64,000 bases of DNA from Moniliella sp. 'wahieum' (taxonomy: Eukaryota > Basidiomycota > Moniliellomycetes > Moniliellales > Moniliellaceae), in contig RSEE01000002.1 of assembly GCA_003971905.1 (NCBI GenBank), positions 1,240,001 through 1,304,000 of the forward strand, given 5' to 3'. The notes below the pieces were generated by a model, which saw nothing but the letters and a program-made list of their open reading frames with translations, did not search any database and had not been told where the DNA came from. Numbering within the stretch: position 1 is the stretch's first letter; every line of letters begins with the position of its first letter. A program made the position numbers and the translations under genes. Below, one piece after another: positions 10,201-22,901 of the stretch.

Positions 10201-11607
10201 GCTGACACTGATCACCATATGCCGTTGTCGATAACGGTCGGGCGAGGCATAAATAGAGGGGATGTGGCGATGCGCTCTCTCTTGATCGCACTGTAAGAGC
10301 TCTTTGCCGGCTTTACCCCATCCCTTTTCTTGCTCGCCGGTGTAACATACTAGAGCCCGACAAAATCCACATGGGAAGGCTCAAGAGGCCCAACCTTTTG
10401 GCGCTGGTGGAGGTTGAGAGCAAAAAAGGAACATTCGCAAGTCGCTTCATCAACAAAAGCACATCAATGTGGATGCAAGCAAGAATCACGCATGTGTAAC
10501 AGACGGTGGTTGCTGCGCGACTCCCTACAACGCTGACGCATGGGTCAGTATGAGTATTAGGGGCATTTTGGGCATGTTTGGCGTAGTCCCGACAAGGCTG
10601 TATAATGGGGTTCCTGCCCAACAAAGGGTAGCATGTGCCAATCGGAACGAGATAGTGAATGTGATGTGCATCACCACGCAGAGGTGATATGAACTGGTGT
10701 GGGCATCACCGGCATCACCGACATCATGTTCAGCTTCAAGCGCTGAAGCTGAAGCTTGGTCGACAAGGGCCGATGTTGATGGTCTGAAGAGCGACGATGC
10801 GCCATGGGAGCACGCCATGGTTTGATTTTTATTTGTTTTTAGCATGCATTTTTGGCGGATGCGTGCTCGAGACACAGGTGCGCTGTTTTCCAGGTAGACT
10901 CGAAGGCGTATCGGAGTGATGTGAGCAGTTAGCACCGTCGCCTGACATGTGACAGAAGGGATGGGATGGGGTTAGGCCAAGCTATTCGACAGCATCAGAT
11001 ATGGGTCAGAGGTGTCAAAGGTTGTTGCGTGGATTAATTTGACCGTCAACGTAGTCAACCAGTCAACGCCAACCTCCAACCTTCAACGTTGCAATGCTGG
11101 CGCAAACACTGCCCCTGCGCCTGCCCCGGCTATAGTCGGTCGTTTTTTTTTTTTCTGCCCATGCGTTTCTCCTGATCGCCCGGCTACTAAGACATGAGCA
11201 AGAGCGCAAAACGCACCCGCCCCAAACCGCCTTCTCTTCCTTCTTTCTTCCCACCACCACCACCACCACCACACCACCACCACCCCACCACCGCCCCCGG
11301 CTTTTGCTGCCCCCTCGTGTGCAGCCTTCATCCCTCCTCCTTCCGCTCCACCCTCTCCTGGCTCGCCCCTTTCTGGCCAGCCTCCTTGTCCCACCCGCCT
11401 CCAACAGGCTTGTCTGGGAAGCTCAGTCCAACCTGTGGTGAGCGTGCCATTTGCCGTCACCCACCAGGTTTCCTCTTTCTCTTTGTTGTACTTGTCCCTC
11501 AGTCAGATACTCTCTTTCTGGGTCGCCTTGCTTCAACTCACTTTAGCATCCTCTCCCTCCCCACATCCTATCATTTCCTCAGCACACCCCTCCCTTCTTT
11601 CTCTCTA
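10201..11607. other. Intergenic, no gene seen; small hairpin and CCA-rich tract
   Basis: Open frames are short and without signature. It includes the hairpin at 10731-10751, a poly-T run near 11143-11154, a CCA-rich microsatellite near 11262-11300 and a pyrimidine-rich leader before the cystathionine beta-synthase gene. Confidence 0.4.
10731..10751. repeat. Perfect 8-bp inverted repeat (hairpin)
   Basis: CAGCTTCA and TGAAGCTG flank a 5-base spacer, followed by another GAAGCTT. The arms share the AAGCTT/GAAGC theme of the elements at 6101 and 27321. Function unknown. Confidence 0.6.
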
Positions 11608-12647
<1,040 letters not shown>

Positions 12648-13467
12648 AACCAAGACAACTACTTGGCCCCCTCGCCTCCCTCTCCTCTTGCCAGAGATGG
12701 GTTCCCTGGTACGGTTCAACACACCCTCATCCCTCTTTTTTCCCGCTAAAGTGCTCGTACAGGCAACCTCAACGTGTAACCAATACGCATTCTTTTCCAT
12801 TGAACTTGAACTGACAAAGGTAGGGGCCGAGGGTTAGAAGGTGGCAGCTACGACCGACGTTGGAGCCATCGGCTCACATAGCTTAGTTAGGCTGACTACC
12901 AGTCCTAGTGGGATGTCAGGTTTCAGGAATGCCACGCGATAGGAAAAGCTCATAGCTAGCCGCTAATCAACTTGGCCAAGTGTGTCAAGGGTGGCGATGC
13001 CAATCAAGGTCAATCAAGTATCAAATGTCATGCATGTCACATCACATGTCAAATGGCAAAGGTCAACGTCACTGGCAGCCACCGAGCACCCCTGACAATC
13101 CATTTCCTCACTGGCCCACCCCGACTTGACCTCTCTAGGACCATTCGGCACGCTGAGGTCTCTGGGATGGAATGAGAAGCCGGTATTGGGAACCGCTAGG
13201 GCCGTCCTCATCTGTGGGCTTGCTTTGGCCGTCCACGTGCCGTTCATCCCAGCGCACAGCGAGCCGGCAGACGGAGGCATACCCAGTCTGTGCCAAACAA
13301 GGCAAGTGAGGCTGCACCGTCTTGGCCATCTCTCTGCTGCGGCATTGTCCTCTCCCTCCCGCTGCGTACTGCTGGTACTCGCCACCGTGTGCCCATCTCT
13401 GTCCGCCGAGGTACGGGGACCCGAGCCTGGATGGGAACTTGGGGCCGACGCAGAGCAGATAGGGGGG
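12648..13467. other. Intergenic between convergent genes
   Basis: Holds the 3' end of the cystathionine beta-synthase gene and of the small minus-strand gene. Frames on both strands are shadow-like. A few CATGTCA-type repeats near 13020-13060 are the only visible structure. Confidence 0.4.
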
Positions 13468-13735
13468 TCACGATTCGGGGATGGGGCACTGGTCCAGCTC
13501 GCGGCTGACCTTTCCGAGCGCGATGAGCAAGATGCGCTCGTCCTGCTGCAATGAGGCCAACTCGGTTTGGACGGCACGGTAGGCGTGCTTTAACTCGGCT
13601 TGCCGCGTTTCCAGCGCGTCCAGCAGCGCTGCTCGCGAGGGAAGCAGCGCCTCGGCACGGTCCATGTCCCCCTGGACGACGCGCCGCAGCTGGGCAGGGT
13701 CGGTGGGAGCGCCCAGGTCGGGTGCGGGGGGCCAT
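13468..13735 (-). CDS. Small coiled-coil protein, unknown
   Basis: After one frame repair close to the start (MAPRT joined to PDLGAPTDPAQLRR) this encodes about 88 residues. Nearly all the rest is amphipathic helix (RAALLDALETRQAELKHAYR, then ASLQQDERILLIALGKV), with Leu/Ala at heptad spacing, which suggests a coiled-coil subunit of a larger complex. I cannot assign it to a family. Small kinetochore, vesicle-tethering or ESCRT subunits all look like this. Its neighbours (a CBS-PB1 protein and NDC80) do not settle the matter. Confidence 0.4.
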
Positions 13736-14533
13736 GCCGGGCCGGTTCGCGGTGATGCGTGAGGCCCTGGGGAGAGGCGGCGGTGCAAGCGAGAACGAGA
13801 ACACAGGTCGCTGGGAGCAGCTGGACATGAAATTGGAAACGTGTGTCACGGGGCGGAGGAGATGGCACGTGACCTGGTGTTGGTCTGCCAGGTTCATTGC
13901 GCGCAGCGCCTCGGCCCGCTATAAAATCACTCAGCTCAGCTCTCCGTCTTTTGGCCTCCCAAGTGTTATCGCCTGCCGACGGGCGTCGATCTAGGTGGGC
14001 GGTCCTCTCCACAGCAGATCCCCCAACACACCCACTACGACCGACGCAGACCTCGTTCCGAGTCTCTTTTGCGCCAGGGCTCTCTCCTGCAGGCGTTTCC
14101 ACCATCCACACAACCCACCCTGTCGTCCTTTGCTCGTGGCCCAGCTGCTATTACCCACGTAACATTCTTAACACATTTCGTATTACCTTCGCCTCCTTGG
14201 TCCACTGCGGTGGAAAGGATGGTTAATCCTGTAGGGTACTCTGGCAACCATATCCTTGATCTCCTCGTCACTCTGTCACAAGTCACATCTCTCGTGTTTT
14301 TCCTCCAGCAACCAGGGGGGCGTACTGCGACTACTATATGAAAACGGGGCTAGGGGAATAGTTAATTAGTGGTGGCATTGGGAGGATCCAGCAGTAGGAC
14401 CAGGACTAACAGAAGACGAATGCATGGCAAGAACGCACCCACGTGCATCTCTCTTAATAGAACAGAATTAAGGGGAAAGCCTTTCGAAACGAAACACAGA
14501 CGAAAGTGGACACAAGGCGGAGCTAGGGCGTGC
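13736..14533. other. Intergenic, no gene seen
   Basis: Lies upstream of the small coiled-coil gene and downstream of the CBS-PB1 gene. GC-rich on the left, mixed on the right. No domain-bearing frame seen. Confidence 0.4.
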
Positions 14534-16729
14534 TCAGTTGGGCTGAGGCCGGGCCACCACCACCGCCACCAAGACCGCCACGCCCAAAAAGCCAATCGCA
14601 GCGGGCAGAGCCAAGTCCTTGGGAAGCACCCCAAAGATCAGGTCCTCTTCCTTGCCCTTCTTCGACCGCTTTGGCGCCGGACGTTCCTCCTCTTCCTCAG
14701 ATTCGGATTCAGCGGCAGCAGCAGGCGGGGGGGGCACCGCCTTGGTGGCCGCGGCGGACTTTTCGTGCTGTTCCTCCGTCTCCTCCGCTGGTTTGTCCTC
14801 CTCGGCAGGCACGACTGCCGCCCAGCTGGGCCCACCGTGAACGTGAAGCGTAACCCGGTCCTTCCCCAGCTGTTGAGCAAGACGGACGGCGTCAACCAGA
14901 TCCTCATCGGTCGTGATGACCACTTCGTCCCCTTCATCGTCAACGTATGCCAGCTTAAAGTCCCGCGGGTCCGGCACGGCACGGCGGGCTTGCCCTTGCT
15001 CGAGGCAGGCTGCGGAACGAAAAAGTCGTCGCCGGCCAACTTGATGGCCCCACCTCACGAACGTGCTCCACATTGTGTATGGAGCTTGGAAGCGGTGGGC
15101 TCGCTTGGTGGGCGTGGTAAACTTGAAGAGGTAGTACCCATCGTCTTGAGGCAGATCCTCCTCCCCAAGGCCCGGCCGGACGCCCCTTCCACTTTGGAGG
15201 TACTTTCGTGCGTAACCGACTCGAGCCCTTGAGCTTCGGCCGCCGCTTGGGCCGCCGCCACCGCCGACGCACTGTCGTGGGGGAACACGTCTGAAGAAAT
15301 GTCCCCGCCACTCAGCACGTTCTGCCGTGACGGCGTGCTAGCATAATCGGGGTCGAGTGGCGTTTCATGCGAGAGGTACGAGTCGCCATCGGCCGACGCC
15401 GAGCCGATCGAGCCAGCAAAGGAGGTGGAGCCGAAACTGTTCCAAAAGTGGTTCCACATCGGCCCGCCATTAACCTCGGACGAGCTGCCTTCATCGGTCA
15501 TCGAATTGATCTGCTCCAGTGTCTTCCATGTGAGGCGCAGCACATCCACCACCCCCACCAGCTGGCCCTCCTCCAGGACCGGGAGGTTGAGGTAGTGTCC
15601 ATCGTGCATCTTGCGCAGCGCGCTCTGGATGCTCATCTCGGGCGGGGCCGTGTCCGGGTGAGGCGTCATGACGCGCACCACGCTGCACGTTCGCGGGTCC
15701 AGACCAGCAGCAACGACGCGCAAGACCACATCCTTCGAGGTAAAGATGCCAGCAATCTTGGCTCCATAGCTATCCCCGGCACTTTCCATCACGCATACTG
15801 CGGTAGTGCGGTGTTGTTTCATCAGTTTGGCCGCCTCGAGGACCGAGGTGCGGACGTAACGGTACAAGGCGTTGTACCTTCATCCAAACACGTGGCCAGG
15901 TCGGGCAGCGCCATCTTTTCCCGCAAGGCTTCAATGTAGGTCATCATGGCGTTTTGAGGACCGACGGTGCCTGTGCCCCATCATTTGCACGCCTTCCAGC
16001 GCATTGTAGAGCTTCTGACTGCTTCCGTACGCACGCTCCAGCTTCTCCAGAGCCTCGTAAAATACCTTGGCAATGTCCAGCAGGCCTACAATGTCCCCCT
16101 CATCGTTGCACACGGGCAAGTGCCGGAATCCACGGGTGACCATCGTGTTCAGCGCATCGGTCGCCGACATGGTGTCGCGCGTGACCATCGGCGACGGCGT
16201 CATGATGTCCCGCACGGTCGTCGCACGCGTGTCCAGGCCTTGAGCCACCACCTGCCCACCGCACTCGGGTCAGTCTCACGCACACCACCGGGTAGGCTCG
16301 GGAGAGGGAGGGAGCGGGAAACGTACTCGGAAAGCAAGGTCCTTCGCTGTGAAGATGCCGGCCAGACGCTGGTAGTCATCCACCACCAGCACACAGTCCG
16401 TCCGCTTGGCGGCACAGAGCTGGCTGGCATCGGCCACTGATGTGCTGGGGCACGGTGAGCGCAGGCGTAGGACGCAGGGCGGCGACCGTGCCGGGCGGAG
16501 CGGCGGGCACGCGGGTACGGTGCCGGCCGCCGCGGCGCTTCTTGGTCGACTCGTCGGCGGCAGCGCGCTTGCCGCCCTTGCGCTGCAGCTCCAGCTCGAC
16601 CTTTTTGCGGATGGCCTGGGGAACAAAGAGGCGGACGGGGGGGGTCAGTCTTATCACCCTGGGGGGCGGGGGCACACGCACCTCGTCCTTCTTGTTGATG
16701 CGCGCGCGCGTGTCGGTGGGCGAGTCCAT
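14534..16729 (-). CDS. CBS-domain and PB1-domain membrane-anchored protein (Mug70-like)
   Basis: The order is: a basic N-terminus (MDSPTDTRARINKKDE, then KRAAADESTKKRRGGR), four CBS motifs in two Bateman pairs (LCAAKRTDCVLVVDD...IFTAKDLAFRV; TRATTVRDIMTPSP...GFRHLPVCNDEGDIVGLLDI; TTAVCVMES...GIFTSKDVVLRVV; VRVMTPHPDT...YLNLPVLEEGQLVGVVDV), then a PB1 domain ending VYVDDEGDE-like VVITTDEDLVDAV. A Glu-rich linker and one C-terminal hydrophobic segment (LPAAIGFLGVAVLVAVVVA) close it. This is the fungal CBS/PB1 family that includes S. pombe Mug70. Bateman pairs usually sense adenine nucleotides, PB1 mediates dimerisation, and the tail suggests membrane anchoring. Introns are 16616-16681 and 16252-16326. 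Frame breaks near 15890-15960 and 15000 fit lost bases. Confidence 0.92.
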
Positions 16730-17218
16730 GGTGGGGCGCAGCAGAGCAGCGGGCGGTGCGCAGAGGGGAGACGGAGGGGGAGGTGGCAGGCAGGCAGATC
16801 GGCCGCTGTGGCTGCCGGAACAAACCGCATCGCTCCCGCTCGGCACGGCACAGGGGCAGTGTGTGGGGCACTCCCCCCGTCCCTGCCGCCTGCCTTCGGA
16901 CGGCGAAGCAGCTGCAAAGCACACGTGACCAGCACGCGCACCCGGGTTGGCGTCCTGCGTCCTGCGCCACGCGTCGGCGTCACGTGTGCTGTCACGTGTG
17001 CTGCACCAAGAAAAACGGCGCTGGGCGGTAGATGTTGAAGCGGCTGCGCACTGCGCCGTGCGACGCGGTGCGGATGTGCCCGCGTGCCTGGGCTGGTCAC
17101 GGTGCGGTGTTGTGCGGCGCGGCGGGCGCGTACTTGGGCTGTGCTTGCGCAGCCGCCTCGCTCGCGGCCACCACCGCGTCCCCTGCTCTGCCTGTCGTCG
17201 CCCGCCGCCGCCGCCGCC
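16730..17218. promoter_or_regulatory. Shared divergent promoter of the CBS-PB1 gene and NDC80
   Basis: The two start codons face away from each other across 489 bp, so both promoters must lie here. It contains two closely spaced ACGTGTGCTG units near 16982-17003 and several other CACGTG/ACGTG cores. No TATA box is obvious. Confidence 0.5.
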
Positions 17219-19573
17219 ATGTCCTTCCGCCGCCAGACGCTCCAGTCGATGGACACCAACCGCGACGCCGGCCCGCCGCCCCTCCACGGCACCCCGCAGC
17301 CCGACACGGCCAGCCTCAAGGCCCAGCGCATCCACCCCGCCGACCCCTCGCCCGGCCCCGCGCTCAGAAGCAGCCTCCGCTCCACCACCGCCTCCTCCCA
17401 CCGCGCGCACCCGCCCCTCCGCCCTGCCCCGCTCCGCGCCAGCCAGCCCACCCCACGCGCGACGATGCCGTGCCGCAGACCCCGCGCCGCATGCCCCTCT
17501 CCCAGCCCACCACCCGCCGCGACGCTGCCAACGCCCCCACCTCCCGCCGCACCAGCTTGGCCCCCATCGGCACCCCCTCTGCGTACGTACTGTCCTACTT
17601 ACTCCACTCCTGCCCCCCGGCACCCCGCATGGCTGACCCTGTCCTGCAGCGCGAATCGCTCTGCTTCCTCCGTGCATGGCCGCGCCTCTCTGGCCCCCGG
17701 CGGGCGCGAATCCATCATGCTCGGCTCCAGCTCCCAAGCCGCCCCACGCGAGCCGCGGCCGATCAAGAACAAGGCGTTCCAAGAGCAGATGGGCGCGCTG
17801 GTAATTGCCGCTTGGGCGAGAACCACGTGGCCGGCGGCCAGTCCATCCGCAAGGCCGTCCGCGAGCCCACGCAGCTGGCGTTTATTGATATGTTCCAAAC
17901 CCTCTGCGCAGCCTGATTGACCCCTACCAAGTATTCGAGTCTTCCGCTGGCACCCATCCTGCCCAGGGAACAAGTGGCACGTTGGCGTCGGCTGGTCATG
18001 GCACCAACATGTCCAAAGCAGTCGATGAGATTCTCATGCTCCTTCGCGAGGTGGCGTACCCTCACTTGGAGGACATGACCAAGTCCCGTCTGATGGCGGC
18101 AGGCGGTGTGTCCAACTGGCCGTATTGTCTTGCCATGCTGGGATGGATGGTGCAATTGGGACGTGCTCAATGACCAGGAACGCATTCCCGTTGGGCCCGA
18201 GCAACGCGTCGAGGCCAAGGAGCGTGCAGGCCCGCAGGACCCGTCCAACCAGACCGACGCAAGCAACATGGACTACTTTTATGCTTACCTTTGGAAAACG
18301 TACGAAAAGTTCTGGAAGAACCAAGACGACTTTCCCGAAGAACGCGAATGGCTGGAAGACATTTTCGGTACGTTAGGTCCTCCTCCTGTCGCCCACTTCT
18401 CTTTCCACCTCCTGACAGGTGGTCTGCGCACTAAACTAACCCATCCTCTGTTTGCCAGACTCGCGAGACCAGCAGGTGCTTCAGGACTTGCAGGAGCTGC
18501 GCCAAGCTACCCGGGAACTGGACCACGAGCTCAACATTCTCCACAACAATCCTTCCCCCAAACAAGAGGCGACGACCCGCTACAACCTCTTGGTGAGTGA
18601 CATCAAGAAATTCCAAGACTACTACAAGCACCACATCCTCCGTAAAGTCGACACCACCACCGAACAGATCAAGACTTTCAAACAGACCGAGGAAGTGTGC
18701 AGGCCAACATTCAGTCGCTCGAGGCGACCGCAACCAACTCCAGGCCCAAGTCGATGCCCAACCCATGTCTTCCGAAGAATATGACCTTAAGGAAAAACAA
18801 CGGGCCGTAGGCCAAGAGCAATTGGCCCGCCATTACGAACAGCGGGATAAGGTGGTTGCGCGTCTCAACTCGATTGAGATGGAGTTCTTCCGGATCAACA
18901 GCGAGGTGGAGAACCTGCTCAAGGATTTCAATCAGCTGGCCAAGACGGTGGGTGTTCTACCGGCTATGGTGCCTCGGCACGCACTTACTTCCTCCTTTGG
19001 CGGGGCGGACGAGTCGGAGGAAGCGATTGAGGTGGTGGAGTTGGTGGCGGAGCGGGGTGAGCTCATGCCACCAGTCAATGTCGAGGGCTTCTTGATGCCA
19101 CTAATCAAACGCCGGGAGCGTGACACGGCGGCTCAACGCCAGCACTTTTCCGAACACAAGTTGCTTGTGGGACAAAAGTACGATGCGTTGTTGGATGAAG
19201 TGCAGCGTGCCCAGGAAAAGTCGAGCGAGCTGCACAAGACGCTCGAGGCGACGCGGGCCGAGATTGAGAAGATCAACACCACTTCCCGCGAGTCGGCGAT
19301 GGCCGATCAGGTGGAACAAGACCACAATGCCGCACAGCAACAAACGCTGGAGGATGGTCATGCGGCTGTGACGGAACAAATGACACGCGAAGCACGTCTG
19401 CGCTCCAACTGGAACGCGCTGAGATCCAATCCCAAGAACACATCTCGGCCCTCTGCAACGAACTGGCAGCGGCCATGACAAGGATGCTGACCCTCAAGGA
19501 TCATGTCTCGGACGGGGTCCGGAAGATGATGGACGCCACCAAGGCCAATGGCACATCCACGACGGAGATGTGA
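17219..19573 (+). CDS. NDC80: Kinetochore protein Ndc80 (Hec1)
   Basis: Ndc80 is the microtubule-binding subunit of the outer-kinetochore Ndc80 complex. The N-terminus MSFRRQTLQSMD is a basic, Pro/Ser-rich tail. A calponin-homology domain follows: IKNKAFQEQMG, YLAERGFGGQSIRK-like residues, AFIDMFQTL, EILMLLREVAYPHLEDMTKS and NWPYCLAMLGWMVQL. After DDFPEEREWLEDIF comes a long coiled coil starting QQVLQDLQELRQATRELDHE and ending DGVRKMMDATKANGTSTTEM. Introns at 17583-17649 (rejoining PSAANRS) and 18368-18458 (rejoining IFDSRDQQ), both GTACGT. Frame breaks near 17455, 17810, 17910, 18100, 18170, 18700 and 19430 are each consistent with one lost base. The divergent partner is the CBS-PB1 gene. 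Confidence 0.93.
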
Positions 19574-21278
19574 AGAGGAGGCAAGGGGAAAAGGGGTGCG
19601 GTGCTTCTCGCTTCGGTGTCTGTTTGTTTGTTATGTTATGTATATGTACTTTTCCCTTCTCTGTGCGTGTCTCCTCCTCGTATGCACTGCTTTGCTTCAA
19701 TGCCACACGCATACACACAGCTCCCTATACTATGCTTTAGCCCACACCCTTTTCCCGATCCCATCATTACCCTTTCTAGCTCACATCTTCCGTCTTTTCA
19801 ACGGGGCTGTTGGAACAGGGATAATGGGGAGATGCTCCTTGTTCCCTTTTATTTTGCCCCCCCTCCTTTTCCACAACTTTCCCTTCGCCCTATATATGTC
19901 TCTTTTTCTCCTGCGTCCTGTATACTGCCTGAATTTGACGAGCGACGATGCAGTTCTTTAGCTCAGACATGATTTGGACTGGAGCGTGTCTTGCGGCAGT
20001 GCCTGGCCATCGCCGCCGCTATAATACTCGCACTAGTATCATATAGGCGTGTTCTTGAGGAACAAACATGAACGTCATGTTGAACCGTCAAGTTATTGTT
20101 TTCGATCCGTCCACCTGCTCACCATCCCGTCAGCGCACCACCCCTCTGTCCTCTTCCTTTGACCCGCATGCCCAAGGCCAAGTTCTTCAAACTCCAAGCC
20201 ATTGGCGTGTGGCCGGCATCCTCATATCGACCTGTGGTGAACGACGCTGTTTTCGCTGCCCTTCCTTCCTGTCACTGTCCAGTTGCTGTCCCCGTGGCTT
20301 TTCAATGTACTATCGCGCCGACTCCGACCCCAGCCCGGTCACAAAGACTCTTTCCCCTTGCTTCCCCCCCACTGGCAGTAGGTTCAGAACCATGGCCGTG
20401 GATCATCGACGTACTAAGCAGCCACGACTCATTCTCCTTGCTCCTGCACTCTTAGGCCTCACCTGCCTTACCCCTGTCTCTTTTCATTCTTGATAGCATA
20501 CCTCATATGCCACTCGATCCATTGATATTCGATACTGGAGAAGCGAGGTTGATGATGTTGCTGAGACTCTCAACATCCAACCGCAAACGGCCCACTATAC
20601 ATCAGGTTTTTCCAGCATCGTTCAACAGAACACATGTCCAAAGAAACATACCTTTAAGGAACGGGAACGGGCGTCGTTGTGGTTCGAAATATCCTCTTGC
20701 CTTGCCTTTTCTGAGCAGATATTTCTCGCATACCTTCTAAGCACACAGCGTCCCGATAATGCTAACATTGTTGCCGTCGAAAGGCAAGCCACAAGGTTCT
20801 AGGCAGCTCGGAAGAGATTCAAATGGAATTCGGCCATTGTCTTTAAAAGAGTACATCGTCCACCACTACGACCACCTTTTTCGTGTCAGCACTCTGTTTG
20901 CGAAGCAATGGTACTTCTGACGCCCTGGTAAAAATGTCGCCCAGAGATATGATCTCAGTGGGGTGAAGTGAGGTTCCTATGTATGGCTGACCACAGCACG
21001 CAGCTTAGGTAGGATGACGTGATGGCCAGTTAGCCCTCAGTATTCTGCTCCAAGAACCTACGGCGAGCTACAGCAGGGACAAAGCAACGGGGAGCGAAAG
21101 GCGAGTGGTGGCTTTTGAAGGAACATGATGCAGGATAGACAGGAAAAAGGAAGAGCGATGTAGTCAGATTTGGCAGGGCTTTAGTTTGTTGGGGCCTACC
21201 AACAGTTTCTCCTCCGTTCCCTTGCGGGCCTCGGGGCCCGGCGGGGAGCGTGGACATAGGCCAGCAGGACCGAGGATC
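19574..21278. other. Intergenic between convergent genes, no gene seen
   Basis: 1.7 kb holding the 3' ends of NDC80 and COX17. Pyrimidine-rich at 19.6-19.9 kb, mixed elsewhere. Frames near 20.1-20.5 kb are Pro/Ser-rich without any family signature. Confidence 0.4.
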
Positions 21279-21610
21279 TCATGGCAAGTTGAAGCCGAGG
21301 AAGCCATGCACGCCCTGTGCTGGGCCACCAGCTGTTCGCACTTGCGTGCCGACTCGCCATGCTCTTCGACCGAGTGGCCAAACTTGAAGAAACAGTCGTC
21401 CCGCGCCGCTTTGGTTTCGGGGCAAGCGCAGCACCTGCCGGTCCGCCGCGAGAGAAACAGTGAGTCAGTCGGCAGCTGCAAGACACAGGATAGCACACAG
21501 GCAGGCAGACACGTACGGCTTGATGCCCGTGGGGTTGAGCTCGGTGACAAACTTGTTGGGCTTGGCGGCGGGGGCAGAGGCGGGAACGGGGCGAGGGTGT
21601 CGACAGACAT
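21279..21610 (-). CDS. COX17: Copper chaperone Cox17
   Basis: Cox17 carries copper in the mitochondrial intermembrane space to Sco1 and Cox11 for cytochrome c oxidase assembly. The N-terminus is MSVDTLAP followed by KPNKFVTELNPTGIKP. After an 82-nt intron (21435-21516, GTACGT...CAG) the diagnostic CCACPETKAARDDCFFKFG appears, carrying the copper-binding Cys-Cys. Then comes the second helix CEQLVAQHRACM, completing the twin CX9C pattern. The start region needs one extra base (near 21590). The end needs one extra C (near 21290) to give MASLGFNLP and the stop at 21279, as in other Cox17 proteins. About 80 aa, normal for the family. Confidence 0.9.
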
Positions 21611-22901
21611 GGTTGCTTGGGCGGTGGTGGTGGTGGTGGTGGCGGCACAAGGGAAGGAGGCGTGCGGAGGGATCGGCGGCAAGTTGGAATGTGCTGAGTT
21701 TGCGCCAGCTCTCGGTGAACAAATGATGTGATCGGCCCAAACCGGAAGTGGCGATACCAGTCGATGACCTGAGGAAGCCTGAGGAACGGAGCGGAGTTAA
21801 GTTACGTAACCCGGACGTAGCTGGTACCGCTGCAATTTTGAAACCACTCCCATGCGATTCTCGACCAACGCGTCGCCGTCTCGGTCGTGGACGCGTGACT
21901 GAGTGATCTTGCCCAACAGGCTGTCTTTTCTGGAGTAACCAACTCAGTTATCAGTTCAGATGGGGGGTCTGCGACACACTTGGAATCATGCATCTATGCT
22001 AGTGTTGAGCAGCTGGCGATAACACTGTTTACAGAAAGGAGATTGGCTGATACTCTGTCGATGCACAGAGGACCAACATACTGATGCACCTGATGCAACT
22101 GATGAGGCGGGTAAAAAAGGGAAAAAAAGAGCGGAGACCGATGGCACAGCCCGTTGGACCCGGTCGGTCGCGGCAGTGTTCAATGGCTCCACCAGCTCGT
22201 GGGCCTCAATGCCCAAGGCACAAGGCCTGACTGAGCACGGCCTGACCTGGGACCACGCGGCGTGTGTCTCTCAAGCGGGGGAAGCGCAGTGCGCGTATCG
22301 GGGGTCGAGGAGGTGGAATGTTCGACAGGAGCGCAGGGCCAAACACGACCACCGGTGCGCGTCTCGCAGGCCACCGCCGCCCCCACTGTCCGCCGCTGGT
22401 GCTGCTGGTCTGGACAGTGTACTGACAAAAGGCAGTCGAGGGCCCAGCGCCGCCGGCAGTATCCGTCTCTTATCGCACACTGCCCCCGCGGCGCCCACCC
22501 CTCTGACCTGAGCACGTCCGCTGAGACGCAGCGGCAGCACGGGGGCGGTGTGGCATGCTGGCCGCGTGGCGCCAGTGCCTCAGCCGCAGCGGGGGCCGAT
22601 CGACGTTGTCTGTCCAGCACGCTGTTATCATTCGCATTTTTTTCGCCCACAGCACCCGCCCACACGACCCAGCGGAGGGTACGGCCTGGGGTACCCCCCC
22701 CCAAACACCTCGAATACCTTCTGGCTTCGCACCACCATGCCCCACATACCCTGCCCAGCCCCCACCATCGTCCCCAACTGCTCCCGCCCCGCTGCTGCTG
22801 CTTCAGCTGGCCCCGCTGCCGTTATACCACTGCTGCCATATCGCCTTGCTCATTCTACCGTCGTCGGCCCATCCAACCTCCTCGAACCCTCCGTCGCCCC
22901 C
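21611..22901. other. Intergenic between divergent genes
   Basis: Contains the COX17 promoter and the upstream region of the unknown acidic-protein gene. Several Pro/Ala-rich open frames in the GC-rich part (22.2-22.7 kb) look like shadows. The next coding region could begin at an ATG at 22738 rather than 22902. Confidence 0.35.

Noticed and set aside
16376-17782. 468-codon minus frame running from NDC80 into the CBS-PB1 gene
   Set aside because: Its right part is antisense to NDC80 exon 1 and Gly/Ala/Arg-rich; only the first exon of the CBS-PB1 protein within it is real.
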